Shown here: one piece after another, positions 25,459 through 34,615 of the stretch
How the letters are laid out: each line of letters begins with the position of its first letter
Position numbering within the stretch: the first letter of the stretch is position 1
Assembly (NCBI GenBank): GCA_913057945.1
Contig: CAJXOF010000002.1
Span: 1-64,000, forward strand
Reading direction: 5' to 3'
Source: an uncultured Hyphomonadaceae bacterium
GTDB taxonomy: Bacteria; Pseudomonadota; Alphaproteobacteria; Caulobacterales; Hyphomonadaceae
Length of the DNA stretch: 64,000 nt
The notes under the pieces: model-generated
What the model saw: the letters and a program-made list of their open reading frames with translations, nothing else
Told to the model about the DNA's origin: nothing
Database searches by the model: none
Position numbers and translations under genes: made by a program

Positions 25459-25781
25459 TGGCAATTCCTGAAATGACGCCTTCGGATGAAAACATGGGCG
25501 AGCAGGATGAAGTCCTGCCGGGCGGCAAGGTCTCCCGTTCCATTTACAATGTTCCTGTCAATGTGATCGTGTCCATTGGACAGAAACGCCTGACCGTTTC
25601 CGAAATCCTTGACTTGAAGCCGGATTCGGTCATCGCACTTTCAGCCCGGATTGAGGACCCTGTCTCCCTGTCGGTAGACAACCGGTTGATTGCACGCGGG
25701 GAACTGATCGAGACGGAAGAGGGCGGCCTGGGCGTGAAGATCACGGAGATCGCGGAGGATCCCGATGCCACGGGGACTTGA
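25458..25781 (+). CDS. fliN: Flagellar motor switch protein FliN
   Basis: A 107-residue protein with a short acidic N-terminus and a complete SpoA domain (about 30-100): IYNVPVNVIVSIGQKRLTVS, ILDLKPDSVIALS and VDNRLIARGELI. FliN forms the lower C-ring with FliM. ATG 25458 overlaps the previous stop (TGATG), with AAAGGA upstream; the gene overlaps fliP by 17 bp. Confidence 0.93.
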   Translation: MAIPEMTPSDENMGEQDEVLPGGKVSRSIYNVPVNVIVSIGQKRLTVSEILDLKPDSVIALSARIEDPVSLSVDNRLIARGELIETEEGGLGVKITEIAEDPDATGT

Positions 25782-26547
25782 ACACCTGCCGCGCCTTGCG
25801 GGCGGCTTGTTCATGCTAATTCTCCTGTTCGCCGTATCCGGGGCAGCATACGCGCAATCCGTCGATCCGGCGCAGATTTCCATCCCGGACGGATTTCTTG
25901 GCAATGGTGGCGAGGGCGGCCTGAGCGGGTCTGTGGTACTCCTGCTGGTTTTGGTGACTGTGCTCAGTCTTGCACCGGGCATCGCCATGATGGCGACTTG
26001 CCTGCCCTTCATGATCATCGTGTTTTCATTCCTGCGTCAGGCCATCGGTGTGCAGCAGGCGCCGCCAAACATGCTCATCATGGCGCTTGCCATGTTCCTC
26101 ACCTTCTTCGTGATGGAGCCCACCTTCATGGAAGCCTGGTCTTCGGGTATTTCGCCCTACATGGAGGGCACGATTGACGAAGCCCAAGCCTGGACGGCCA
26201 CAACGACGCCCTTCCGCGAATTCATGACCGCGCGCGTCGATCCTGAAACCATTCCCGTCCTTGCCGATGCCGTGAACCGTCCGGTGGTGGACGGGGAGGA
26301 GCCCACATTTGCCCTTTTGTCGACAGCCTTCATGCTCTCCGAGATCAAGCATGCCTTTCAAATCGGCTTTGTGATTTTCCTGCCATTCCTTGTCATCGAC
26401 CTTGTCGTGTCCTCTGTCCTGATGGCGGTCGGCATGATGATGGTCCCGCCGACCGTGGTTTCGCTCCCGTTTAAGGTTGGATTCATAGTTCTGGCCGATG
26501 GCTGGTTGAAAATAACAGAAGCACTTCTGCGAGGGTATGCCGGATGA
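25765..26547 (+). CDS. fliP: Flagellar export gate protein FliP
   Basis: A 260-residue protein with a cleavable-type signal peptide (about 1-30), then four hydrophobic helices. The family blocks APGIAMMATCLPFMIIVFSF, RQAIGVQQAPPNMLI and AFMLSEIKHAFQIGF, plus the C-terminal MMMVPPTVVSLPFKV, are clear. FliP forms the export gate with FliQ (49317) and FliR (51666). ATG overlap with fliG follows. Confidence 0.95.
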   Translation: MPRGLEHLPRLAGGLFMLILLFAVSGAAYAQSVDPAQISIPDGFLGNGGEGGLSGSVVLLLVLVTVLSLAPGIAMMATCLPFMIIVFSFLRQAIGVQQAPPNMLIMALAMFLTFFVMEPTFMEAWSSGISPYMEGTIDEAQAWTATTTPFREFMTARVDPETIPVLADAVNRPVVDGEEPTFALLSTAFMLSEIKHAFQIGFVIFLPFLVIDLVVSSVLMAVGMMMVPPTVVSLPFKVGFIVLADGWLKITEALLRGYAG

Positions 26548-27656
26548 GTTCGGTCGTTGAGTTGAAACAACCTGCTGCAAGGCAAGCCGTTGCCAGAACG
26601 GGCGCTCAGGCTGGTGCCCCGGGCATGATCACTCTGACGCGCGCTCAGAAGGCTGCCGTGGTGATCGCCATACTCGGCGAAGCCGAGGCGCGCCCGATCG
26701 TGGAGCGCCTGGACGATCAGACCATGGCGCAAGTGGCTGTCGCCCTTGAGACGGTCTCAAAACTCCCCCGCGAACAACTGGTGGAAATTGCGGTCGATTT
26801 CCTCAAGGAATTGCGCGCGGCAAGCGGATCGTTTTCAGGTGGCCAGGACAAGGCCCGCGAAGTCATCGCCAATATTCTCGACCAGAAGCGCTATGACCAG
26901 ATCTATGGAACGGGTGAGCCGCAACAGGAAGTCGTCGTCGAGGAGACAGGCGACACGTGGGAGCGGTTGGAACGCCATGACCCCCAGCAGGCGGCAACAT
27001 ATTTCCGCACGCTGACTCCCAACATCATCGCGCTCATTCTCCGCAAGCTGGATGTGGCGGCGGCCTCCGAGATCGTGGGCTTTCTGGATGATGAGCAACT
27101 GGACCCGGTCGTCGGTCATCTCGTCGAGGACGAACCGCCGGAACCAGAAATCTATTCCGTTCTGGCTCACATGGTCGAAATCGAATTGCTCAACAATACG
27201 AGTCCGGAAGCCGGAGCGGCGGAAGACACCGCGCACCTTGAAGTGATCGGCGAGATGCTGAGCTTGGTGCCCAGCGACAAGCGCGACCGGATTCTTGCCT
27301 TCCTGAACAGTGAGCATGAGAGCAAGCTGAAGAGCATCGAACGGGTCATGTTCACCATTGGCAGCCTTCCCGAAATTCTGCCGCGCGAAGCCGTGGCCGT
27401 GGTGTTCCGCGAATTGGGCGACGAGACCATGACCCAGCTTCTGGCTAGTCTGCGTGAGGGTGGCGCCGATGTTTCGGACTATCTGCTGAGCAATATTTCT
27501 TCGCGTCTGGCAGACCAGTATCGCCTTCAGCTGGAAGATGTGCCGCAGGTCTCGGCGGAGAAAGCCGAGAAAATCCAGCGCCAATTCCTGATGTCTCTGA
27601 TGACCCTCAAGCGTGAGGGTGCCATCAAGGTCGGAAAGCCTGAAGAAGACGAATAG
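26544..27656 (+). CDS. fliG: Flagellar motor switch protein FliG
   Basis: A 370-residue protein, about 30 longer than usual because of an Ala/Gln-rich N-terminal extension. The N domain (AAVVIAILGEAEARPIVERL), the middle domain with its ARM-like repeats (HDPQQAATYFRTLTPNIIAL) and the C-terminal torque helix region (VFRELGDETMTQLLASLREG) are all present. FliG joins the MS ring to the C-ring and interacts with MotA. It ends the fliF operon. Confidence 0.95.
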   Translation: MSSVVELKQPAARQAVARTGAQAGAPGMITLTRAQKAAVVIAILGEAEARPIVERLDDQTMAQVAVALETVSKLPREQLVEIAVDFLKELRAASGSFSGGQDKAREVIANILDQKRYDQIYGTGEPQQEVVVEETGDTWERLERHDPQQAATYFRTLTPNIIALILRKLDVAAASEIVGFLDDEQLDPVVGHLVEDEPPEPEIYSVLAHMVEIELLNNTSPEAGAAEDTAHLEVIGEMLSLVPSDKRDRILAFLNSEHESKLKSIERVMFTIGSLPEILPREAVAVVFRELGDETMTQLLASLREGGADVSDYLLSNISSRLADQYRLQLEDVPQVSAEKAEKIQRQFLMSLMTLKREGAIKVGKPEEDE

Positions 27657-27700
27657 GCGCCAGACCAGTCCCACGACAATCTGGACAGGGCCTGTCCGTT

Positions 27701-28813
27701 CTAGCGGATGATCAGGTCCGCGTGCAGGGCGCCAGCCGCCTTCATGGTGCGAATAATATCGGCTGTCTCTTGAGGGGTAACCCCGAGGGCATTCAGGCCC
27801 GAGATCAGTTCTGACAGAGAGACGTTGGGGTTCAGCATAGCGATATTCTTGCTGCCGGTCTGACTAATCGTGATGTGTGAGCGGGGCAGGGCGATCGACT
27901 CCCCCCGCGCGAATGGATTCGGCTGGGACACGACCGGGCTTTCCACAACCTTGATGGAGATATTGCCCTGGGCAATTGCCACCTTGGAAATCGTCACATC
28001 TTCGCCGAGGACGATGGTGCCGGATTTCTCGTCAATCACGATGCGGGCCGGAACCGAAACGCTGACAGGCAAATTCTCGATATCGGCAAGGATGCGAGAG
28101 GGCGAGCCGTCAATACCGCGCAGGTCCAGATCGACAGTGCCGGGATCGCGGGTATAGGCGACCGGCGCGCCATAGGCTGAATTGATGACATCCTCGATCC
28201 GTGCGGCGGTCGTGAAATCCGGGTCGCGAAGGGCGAGGGTGAGGCTGTCGCGGTCATTGAAATCATAACCGATCTCGCGCTCAATCCGCGCTCCATTCGG
28301 AATGGCACCAGCCGTCGGCGTGCCGCGGGTCTCGCGGGCGGCCGCGGCCTGCACGTCTATACCGGACACGATAATGCTGCCCTGGCCGACCGCATAGACT
28401 TCATTGTCTGCACCCTTGAGCGGAGTGAGGATGAGCGTGCCGCCCTCGAGACTCTTGGCGTCCCCGATGGAGGAGACCGAGATATCGATGGTCGAGCCAT
28501 TTCGCGCGAAGGAGGGCAGGGTCGCCGTTACCAGTACGGCCGCGGCATTGTTCGGCTTGATATCCTCGCCCTGCACGTTCACGCCAAGACGTTCGAGCAT
28601 GTAGGTGAGGGAGTCTTCAGTGAAGGGAGAATTCCGGACCGAATCGCCCGTCCCGTTCAGGCCAACCACGATGCCGTAACCGATCAGGTCATTCTGCCGG
28701 ACACCTTCGACATCGACCACATCCCGTATGCGCGTTTGAGCCTCGGACGAGGAAGGGACTCCGATAAGGCTGAAGCAGAGTGCGGCGATGAGAAGTGTTT
28801 TCCGAAGCATCAT
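27701..28813 (-). CDS. flgI: Flagellar P-ring protein FlgI
   Basis: A 370-residue protein of standard length with a signal peptide (about 1-25, ending SSSEAQ) and family blocks RIRDVVDVEGVRQNDLIGYG, GLNGTGDSVRNSPFT and the conserved NNAAAVLVTA. It assembles the periplasmic P ring around the rod. Last gene of the motB-flgE-flgK-flgL-flgI operon, 2 bp after flgL. The usual partner FlgA is at 38756. Confidence 0.96.
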   Translation of the reverse strand: MMLRKTLLIAALCFSLIGVPSSSEAQTRIRDVVDVEGVRQNDLIGYGIVVGLNGTGDSVRNSPFTEDSLTYMLERLGVNVQGEDIKPNNAAAVLVTATLPSFARNGSTIDISVSSIGDAKSLEGGTLILTPLKGADNEVYAVGQGSIIVSGIDVQAAAARETRGTPTAGAIPNGARIEREIGYDFNDRDSLTLALRDPDFTTAARIEDVINSAYGAPVAYTRDPGTVDLDLRGIDGSPSRILADIENLPVSVSVPARIVIDEKSGTIVLGEDVTISKVAIAQGNISIKVVESPVVSQPNPFARGESIALPRSHITISQTGSKNIAMLNPNVSLSELISGLNALGVTPQETADIIRTMKAAGALHADLIIR

Positions 28814-28815
28814 GT

Positions 28816-29796
28816 TTAGCCCAGATAATTCAGGAGTGAGAGCTGAGACAGGCGGGCCGTGAGCATGTAGGAGGCCTCCAGCGTGGTCTGGAGGGACTGC
28901 AGTTCAGTTGCGGCTTCATATTGGTCGCGCGCGGTCAGATCGTTAAACGACGCATTCAGAAGTGTTTCTTCCGTGTCGAGTGTTTTCAGGCTGATGGCGT
29001 TGCGCTCTTCGTAAACACCCAGATCGGCGCGCAAATTGGTGATTTTTGTTTCACTTGCCGACAGGCTCAGGGACGTATCCTTGACGAGGTCTGAATAGCC
29101 GCCCAAGGAAGCAAGGCTTCCCTCCGGACCGGAAATGGCCAGAACGGCAAGATCGCTGATGAGGGACTTGATTGCGGCATTGTCGGCAGTCACGCTTTCA
29201 GCGTCGGACGCTGTCGTGCTGCCCTTGTAGATGTTTTGCAGCCAGCCCCCAGTGGGAGAGCTGAAATAGTCATCGAGCTGCGTTTTGAAATCTGCTGCGT
29301 CGGTGGCTGTGTCTGCAATCAGTTCGAGGTCGGATAGCAGAGCGGTCTGGTCCGGGAAGGGCAGGGTGGCCGTGGCGTCCCCTGAAAACAGGAAGCGGTC
29401 GCCATATCGCGCATTCAGAGAAGACAGAGTGGCGGACAAGGCAGTCTTTGCGTCGCGGGCGGCGATGCCGATTTCCGTTTCATGCTCCCCTCCGACCGCA
29501 CTCAGCATGTTCGCCGCGATGCCGCTGGAACTCTCCTGTACTGTGCCGAGGCTCGTCTGAATCAGCGACAAGCGTGTCGCACGAAGGTTCAGGACTTCTC
29601 GATCGGTGGATATGTCTGTCAGAGCCTTCTGGCTTAGCATCGCCTTGCCGATTCGACCGGACAGGTGAAGCGTAAGGTCTTCATACCGCCCCGTCGTAGC
29701 TTCGGTAGATGTCTGACCAATCTGGGAGCGGAGCTCAGAAATGTGTTGGCTGAGGCTGGCCGTCATGAGGCCGGAAGAAATAGCAAAACGGTCCAT
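28816..29796 (-). CDS. flgL: Flagellar hook-filament junction protein FlgL
   Basis: A 326-residue flagellin-like protein with helical ends: an N-terminal SQHISELRSQIGQTSTEATT stretch and a C-terminal TELQSLQTTLEASYMLTARL. The centre includes GDRFLFSGDATATLP, the Leu-Phe-Ser/Gly signature seen in FlgL (FLFSG). It sits 1 bp after flgK, the usual pair at the hook-filament junction. Confidence 0.9.
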   Translation of the reverse strand: MDRFAISSGLMTASLSQHISELRSQIGQTSTEATTGRYEDLTLHLSGRIGKAMLSQKALTDISTDREVLNLRATRLSLIQTSLGTVQESSSGIAANMLSAVGGEHETEIGIAARDAKTALSATLSSLNARYGDRFLFSGDATATLPFPDQTALLSDLELIADTATDAADFKTQLDDYFSSPTGGWLQNIYKGSTTASDAESVTADNAAIKSLISDLAVLAISGPEGSLASLGGYSDLVKDTSLSLSASETKITNLRADLGVYEERNAISLKTLDTEETLLNASFNDLTARDQYEAATELQSLQTTLEASYMLTARLSQLSLLNYLG

Positions 29797-29797
29797 G

Positions 29798-31246
29798 TCA
29801 GATATCCATCAGCTTTTGCATCATCTGGTTGGCGATTTCGATTACTCGCGCATTGGCGGCATAGGCCTGTTCGATGGACAGCAGATCCTGCATCTGGCTG
29901 TCTATGTCGACCCCGGTTTCCGAGAGTTCGGCCTCCATGAGCAAGTCATGCTGAGTCGAGGCCGAGGAGAGTACGGATTCATGAGAAATACGTGATTGCC
30001 CGGTAATGGAGGCAACGTGTGCGACAAGCTCTGCCGCGGAAAAGCTGCCCTGGATGCCGTTCGAGTCGATGGACTGGATCTTGGTGAAGGCATCAGACAT
30101 GGCGGACAGGATTGAATTGTCCCCCGGTGGGCCTTCCACGGCGGCGCCCACGCCATCCCTCAGGCGCCAGAGGCTGCCGCCTTGGCTCGGATCGATCAGG
30201 GCGTTTATGTCTATCCGTCCGGCCAGGCCGGGGTCGCCCGGAGTGCCCGTATCGACGAAGAGGCCGAAATCTCCGGGGGTCTTCGTGGGGTCGATGGAGT
30301 CATTAGACAACCGTGTGAGGAGGTCATTCGCGATCGTGTCCAGCTGTGCGCCAAAGGCGGGCAGGTCGGTATCACGCAAGGTGAAGAGCGCCCCGAACAT
30401 GCCGCTGGACACGGCTGCATAGCTGGATGCGCCGGGCGTCAGATTCTGGCCGTCGATGGTCAGGCCGGACAGGGTGCCACTGTCCAGTGTCATGTTGGCA
30501 CCGAACGAATTGGCCGGCGAGAATTCGAGTTGCTTCGCTTTGCCGGCAACCAGATAGACGCCCTCTACGGTGATAATGTCTATTGCGCCGCCTTCGCGCG
30601 CAACCACTTCGATGGGCAAATATTCCGCGATCGTGTCGAGCGTTCTCTGGCGTTCGTCCATCAGCGCAGCGGCTTGGGATGTGGACCCATCAACGCCGAC
30701 CAGCAAGCCGTTGAGCTCTTCGATCTGCTTCAGTGCCTTGTTGACTACATTAACGCCGTCCGCGATTTCGCGATCAGCTTCCGAGCGTTGTTGGCTCACC
30801 AGTTTCGAGAGGCTGTTCAGCTCGGCTACGACCGCATTTGCCGAATCGAGCAGGGCAGCGAGCTGGGTTCCGGATTCCGGAGACGTGACAGACGCTGACA
30901 GGGCTGCTTCAAACTTGGAGAACTTGCTGAACAGGCCGGTGCCTTCGGCGTCATCGCCGAGGCGAGATGACAGCACCTGCCATGTGCTGGACATCAGGCT
31001 GGCCTGAGCCACATCACTGGAAAGGCTCCGTCGCTCGGCAGTGAGCGCGGCGTCAGCGGACCGGGCGACGCCGGTCGCCGTGACGCCGCTGGTCCGTCCG
31101 CCAACAAGCGTTTCGCCCAACAATACAGAACGCCGGACATAGCCCGGCGTTGATGCGTTCGCAACGTTCGTGGCGACAATGTCGGCCCGAAGGCCAGAGA
31201 CCTTCAGGCCGGATTGTGCCGCGTTGATGGCGTGGGAAATACTCAA
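29798..31246 (-). CDS. flgK: Flagellar hook-associated protein FlgK
   Basis: A 482-residue protein with the rod/hook N-terminal motif (INAAQSGLKVSGLRADIVAT, NVANASTPGYVRR) and the C-terminal DLLSIEQAYAANARVIEIAN. These are the standard ends of FlgK. The central part (about 200-400) is variable. It lies between flgE and flgL in one operon. Confidence 0.94.
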   Translation of the reverse strand: MSISHAINAAQSGLKVSGLRADIVATNVANASTPGYVRRSVLLGETLVGGRTSGVTATGVARSADAALTAERRSLSSDVAQASLMSSTWQVLSSRLGDDAEGTGLFSKFSKFEAALSASVTSPESGTQLAALLDSANAVVAELNSLSKLVSQQRSEADREIADGVNVVNKALKQIEELNGLLVGVDGSTSQAAALMDERQRTLDTIAEYLPIEVVAREGGAIDIITVEGVYLVAGKAKQLEFSPANSFGANMTLDSGTLSGLTIDGQNLTPGASSYAAVSSGMFGALFTLRDTDLPAFGAQLDTIANDLLTRLSNDSIDPTKTPGDFGLFVDTGTPGDPGLAGRIDINALIDPSQGGSLWRLRDGVGAAVEGPPGDNSILSAMSDAFTKIQSIDSNGIQGSFSAAELVAHVASITGQSRISHESVLSSASTQHDLLMEAELSETGVDIDSQMQDLLSIEQAYAANARVIEIANQMMQKLMDI

Positions 31247-31274
31247 AGCAGAGCTCGCCTGTCAGGGTTGCGGA

Positions 31275-32579
31275 TCAGCGCTTCAGATTGGTTGTTTCCT
31301 GAAGCATCTCATCAACGGTTTGAACGATCTTGGCGCTGGAAGAATAAGCGCGCTGCGTTTCGATCAGGTCTGTCAGTTCCGCAGCGATATCGGTCGTGGA
31401 TTCCATCAGGGCATAGCCCTCGATGCTGCCCACGGGGCCTGTGCCTGCGTCCCAGAGATAGAGGTTTCCGCTTTCTGCAGAGACGCGGAAGGCCTGGCCG
31501 TCCAGCGCCTTCAGGCCGTTCATGTTCGGAACGTCGCCAACGGGAATCTGGTAAAGCGTGCGGCGGAAGCCGGTATTATATATCGCCTGGAGGTAGCCAT
31601 TTTCGTCTATCTCCACCGATTGAAGATCCCCTATCGGCGCGCCGTCCTTGCTGACCGAGGTCGGCGAGAAATTGGCGGAGAGCTGGGTGATGCCTGCGCT
31701 ATCGCTTGGGCGGCCCATGAAGACATCGACCGGGCCGTGAGGCAGGTTCAACGTTATACTACCCGTGCTCGAATCGTACACGGCGCCGCCGGAAGCGGTG
31801 AGCGTGTCGATCCGGCCGCCATTGGCAGCGCTGTCGGCAAAAGTGATGTCCAGATCGCCGATCGACACGGCGGGATCCCCTGCGCTGTCGAAGATTTTAA
31901 CGGACCAGGCATTGCTCGAGCCGGCGGCCGGAACGGTGGGGGTGAACTCTATGGAAAGCGTCTGGGCACGGCCCAGATTGTCGAAATACTCTATAGGCAG
32001 CGTGTAGCTCTCCCCCGTTCCACCGGCCGTTGTGGCATCGGCGGGAAGGTTGATCCCGAGTTCGATGCGGGATGTCGGCGATGCGGTGTATTGGGAGGCG
32101 GCGATGTTGACTGGCTCAAGATTGCTGCCGCTGTTGCGGCTGACATTGCCGATCTCCCCGTCGGAGTTGGCTGGCCAGCCAAGCAGGAACAGGCCGCTCT
32201 GTGTTCTGAGGTTTCCGCTCTCATCAGCATAGAAGGAGCCGGTGGGCAGGAGCATCAGATTACGCTCGGAAGAAAGCGAGTTCACGCCCGTGTTGTCCGT
32301 AACCGGAACAAGACCGCGTCCGGAAACAGCTAAATCTGTTGCGTTACCGGTGGAGATAAGAGACCCGGTTGCCGAAATGTCCTTGAACGCCGAAACCCGG
32401 ACGCCACCTGCGGCGTAGGCAGAGGACTGCTGCTGCAGGACCATGCTGGAGAAATCAACCTGGCTACGCTTGTATCCATACGTTGATGAGTTGGCGATGT
32501 TATCGGAAATGGCGGAAAGGCGGCTTGAATTCGAGTTCAGCCCCATCACACCCGCATTGAGGGATGAAGAAATGCTCAT
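31275..32579 (-). CDS. flgE: Flagellar hook protein FlgE
   Basis: A 434-residue protein with the N-terminal SSLNAGVMGLNSNSSRLSAI and DNIANSSTYGYKRS blocks and the C-terminal LTDLIETQRAYSSSAKIVQT common to axial proteins. The length is that of a hook protein. It follows motB by 46 bp. Hook length is probably set by FliK (41140) with FlgD (40456) as cap. Confidence 0.93.
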   Translation of the reverse strand: MSISSSLNAGVMGLNSNSSRLSAISDNIANSSTYGYKRSQVDFSSMVLQQQSSAYAAGGVRVSAFKDISATGSLISTGNATDLAVSGRGLVPVTDNTGVNSLSSERNLMLLPTGSFYADESGNLRTQSGLFLLGWPANSDGEIGNVSRNSGSNLEPVNIAASQYTASPTSRIELGINLPADATTAGGTGESYTLPIEYFDNLGRAQTLSIEFTPTVPAAGSSNAWSVKIFDSAGDPAVSIGDLDITFADSAANGGRIDTLTASGGAVYDSSTGSITLNLPHGPVDVFMGRPSDSAGITQLSANFSPTSVSKDGAPIGDLQSVEIDENGYLQAIYNTGFRRTLYQIPVGDVPNMNGLKALDGQAFRVSAESGNLYLWDAGTGPVGSIEGYALMESTTDIAAELTDLIETQRAYSSSAKIVQTVDEMLQETTNLKR

Positions 32580-32625
32580 GGTCGACTCCTACGACAGATG
32601 TGACTCTATCAGTGGAGTGCATTTG

Positions 32626-33486
32626 TTAATAAGCAGATAACCTTGATTCACCTTTGGGGCCTTGGTCCGTCAGGATGATAATCGAGATGCGCCGGTTCTG
32701 GGATGCCGATGGATTGTCCGGGGCAAGGGGGTCAGTATCGGCGCGGCCAGAGACCTCGCGAAGGCGCGATGGCATGAGGCCTTGTTCCAGGAGCAATTTG
32801 CGAATGATGTTCGCCCGGTCCGTGGACAGATTCCAATTATCATAGTTCGCATTCAGACGGTATTGCAGGCTATCGGTATGTCCCACGAGCTTGATGTCAT
32901 TGCGAAAGGCGTCGAGCGACCCGGAGATCGAGGCTAGCAATTCCTCCAGGAGCGGCGTCGGGTTGCTGCTGCCAACGGCGAAGAGGGGCGAGCTGTCGGA
33001 GTCGATCACTTCGAGTACCATGCCTTCAGGAGACATCTTGATCAGAAGGTGATCGGATAATCTCTTCGATTTCTGGCTCAGTTCTTCCCGGAGGTTGTGG
33101 AGATTTTCCGCGATCTCCTGCGTATTGGCCTCAGCACGTGACTTGGTGTCATCCTTCGGGGCGTCGACCGTTTGTTGACGCGTGCCGCCCGTGCCCATCT
33201 TGGCATAGGTGTCTTCCGTGAACATGGATGAGCCGTTCAATCCGTCCGAGCCGCCGCCGGAAATCCGACTGATCGGAATGGTCGGATTGAAATAGTCGGC
33301 AATGCCCTTGCGTTGTTCTTCCGTTGTGGCGTTGAGCAGCCACATCAGGAGAAAGAATGCCATCATGGCGGTGACGAAGTCAGCATAGGCAACCTTCCAG
33401 GCGCCGCCATGATGGCCGTCAGCTTTGACCACCTTCTTGCGCTTGATGATGATAGGTTGCGTGTTTGCCGATTTGGGATCGACCAT
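32626..33486 (-). CDS. motB: Flagellar stator protein MotB
   Basis: A 286-residue protein: basic cytoplasmic N-terminus (IIIKRKKVVK), one helix (about 33-51) with the proton-binding Asp36 in AYADFVTAMMAFFLLMWLLN, a plug/linker, and a C-terminal OmpA-like peptidoglycan-binding domain (about 160-275; LVGHTDS, NLSTDRANIIRKLL, VSGRADTDPL). The Asp and TM pattern indicate a proton-driven stator. Unusually, motB is split from motA (34616) and heads the hook operon in the opposite direction. Confidence 0.95.
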   Translation of the reverse strand: MVDPKSANTQPIIIKRKKVVKADGHHGGAWKVAYADFVTAMMAFFLLMWLLNATTEEQRKGIADYFNPTIPISRISGGGSDGLNGSSMFTEDTYAKMGTGGTRQQTVDAPKDDTKSRAEANTQEIAENLHNLREELSQKSKRLSDHLLIKMSPEGMVLEVIDSDSSPLFAVGSSNPTPLLEELLASISGSLDAFRNDIKLVGHTDSLQYRLNANYDNWNLSTDRANIIRKLLLEQGLMPSRLREVSGRADTDPLAPDNPSASQNRRISIIILTDQGPKGESRLSAY

Positions 33487-33512
33487 TTGGAATCCGCCCT
33501 GAGTTCAAGAAA

Positions 33513-33546
33513 ATCCGTAATATCAGGGCGAAATCAAATTACGGAT
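33513..33546. repeat. Inverted repeat in the divergent motB/fliM gap
   Basis: Perfect 9-bp arms ATCCGTAAT (33513-33521) and ATTACGGAT (33538-33546), 16 bp apart, in the 160-bp region between motB and fliM. It could be an operator for either unit; no known regulator is implied. Confidence 0.5.
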
Positions 33547-33646
33547 AATCCCATCAGGCCGTTTGGTCTGGTCTTGGTAACCATTCAGCAACCAAATTAC
33601 TGAAATCCTACCAGACGGAACTGGGATTCAGAATTGTGGGCTCGTT

Positions 33647-34573
33647 GTGTCGTCTGTGCTACAGAAAAAGATAGGGGCTGGCGGAGGGTTACCTCCGTCC
33701 GTGGGGCAATGCGAAGCCCTATGGGCCATGCTGTCCCTCGCCATTGGCCAATGGGCACAGGAAGTCTACGGCTTAACCATCGTTCCAACGATTTCTAGCC
33801 GCAAAGTCCTAACAGGGAACGAACCAGCAGAGGGTTTTGAGGAATCCTATGCATTCGTTTCGGTCTCTGAGTCCGAGGGCCCGGTTGTTGCCGTGGCTAT
33901 CAATACGCCAGGAGCTCGCAAATATTCGGCGACGCGGCTACGCCAGGACGCCAGCAGCCTCAAGAATGCGCCTGATCTTTTTCTCCGGCTGATGTCCGAA
34001 CATGCGGCGCGGGTGCTGTGGTTGCGCGTAGAGGCCTCGGCTACGAAGCTGGCCCCTGCCACTTCATTGCGTCTGGCCGACTTTTCCGCGTCCGGCGACA
34101 CGTTCGGACAGGACACAACCTATCTCTGCCTCCTGTATACATTGGGCGGTGATGGCGGCGAGGACAGTTGGCTGATCGAAGGGGATGACGATACCCCCGA
34201 AATCCAGCTGGTCTTGAAGATGGAAGACGTAAAGAAAATCGCACGTAGGCTTCAGGAAAGTACAGAAGCGCCTGTGTCACAGGATTTGAGCGGCCGTGAC
34301 GTTCTCCGGAAACGGGTTCGAAGTACTACGGTCATTCTGGATGCTGTGCTCGACTCCATGTCCATGACAATTGGTGAGTGTTCGCAATTGGAAGTCGGGC
34401 AGGTGATCGCACTGCCCGGCGCCAAGATGGACAAACTGGTCCTGAGTGCGGACACGGTCAGCGGGTCGCTGCCGATCAGCCAGGGCGAATTGGGCGCCTG
34501 GAAAGGGTTCAGGGCGCTGAAGTTGCGCTTGCCGGTGGCGGAAAACGTCATCAGGGAAATTGCGGAAATTTGA
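33647..34573 (+). CDS. fliM: Divergent flagellar motor switch protein FliM
   Basis: A 308-residue protein with a middle domain of the FliM/CheC type (weakly visible, about 25-200) and a C-terminal SpoA domain (about 225-300: STTVILDAVLDSMSMTIGEC, LEVGQVIALPGAKMDKLVLS). The usual N-terminal CheY-binding peptide (LSQxEIDALL) is missing. The start is GTG 33647; no strong ribosome-binding site is seen. It precedes motA by 42 bp instead of lying beside fliL. The call rests on the C-terminal domain, length and context. Confidence 0.75.
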   Translation: MSSVLQKKIGAGGGLPPSVGQCEALWAMLSLAIGQWAQEVYGLTIVPTISSRKVLTGNEPAEGFEESYAFVSVSESEGPVVAVAINTPGARKYSATRLRQDASSLKNAPDLFLRLMSEHAARVLWLRVEASATKLAPATSLRLADFSASGDTFGQDTTYLCLLYTLGGDGGEDSWLIEGDDDTPEIQLVLKMEDVKKIARRLQESTEAPVSQDLSGRDVLRKRVRSTTVILDAVLDSMSMTIGECSQLEVGQVIALPGAKMDKLVLSADTVSGSLPISQGELGAWKGFRALKLRLPVAENVIREIAEI

Positions 34574-34615
34574 ATCGGTCCCTCGCACGGGCGGTGGGAT
34601 GAGAGGAGTTTGTAA

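Noticed and set aside
31170-32333. Long plus-strand open frame (387 codons) across flgE
   Set aside because: It lies antisense to a clearly recognised hook protein gene and its product has no family features; a shadow of G+C-rich codon use. The same holds for frames over the hybrid kinase (17353-18498), flhB (52253-53446) and transketolase (58680-60002).
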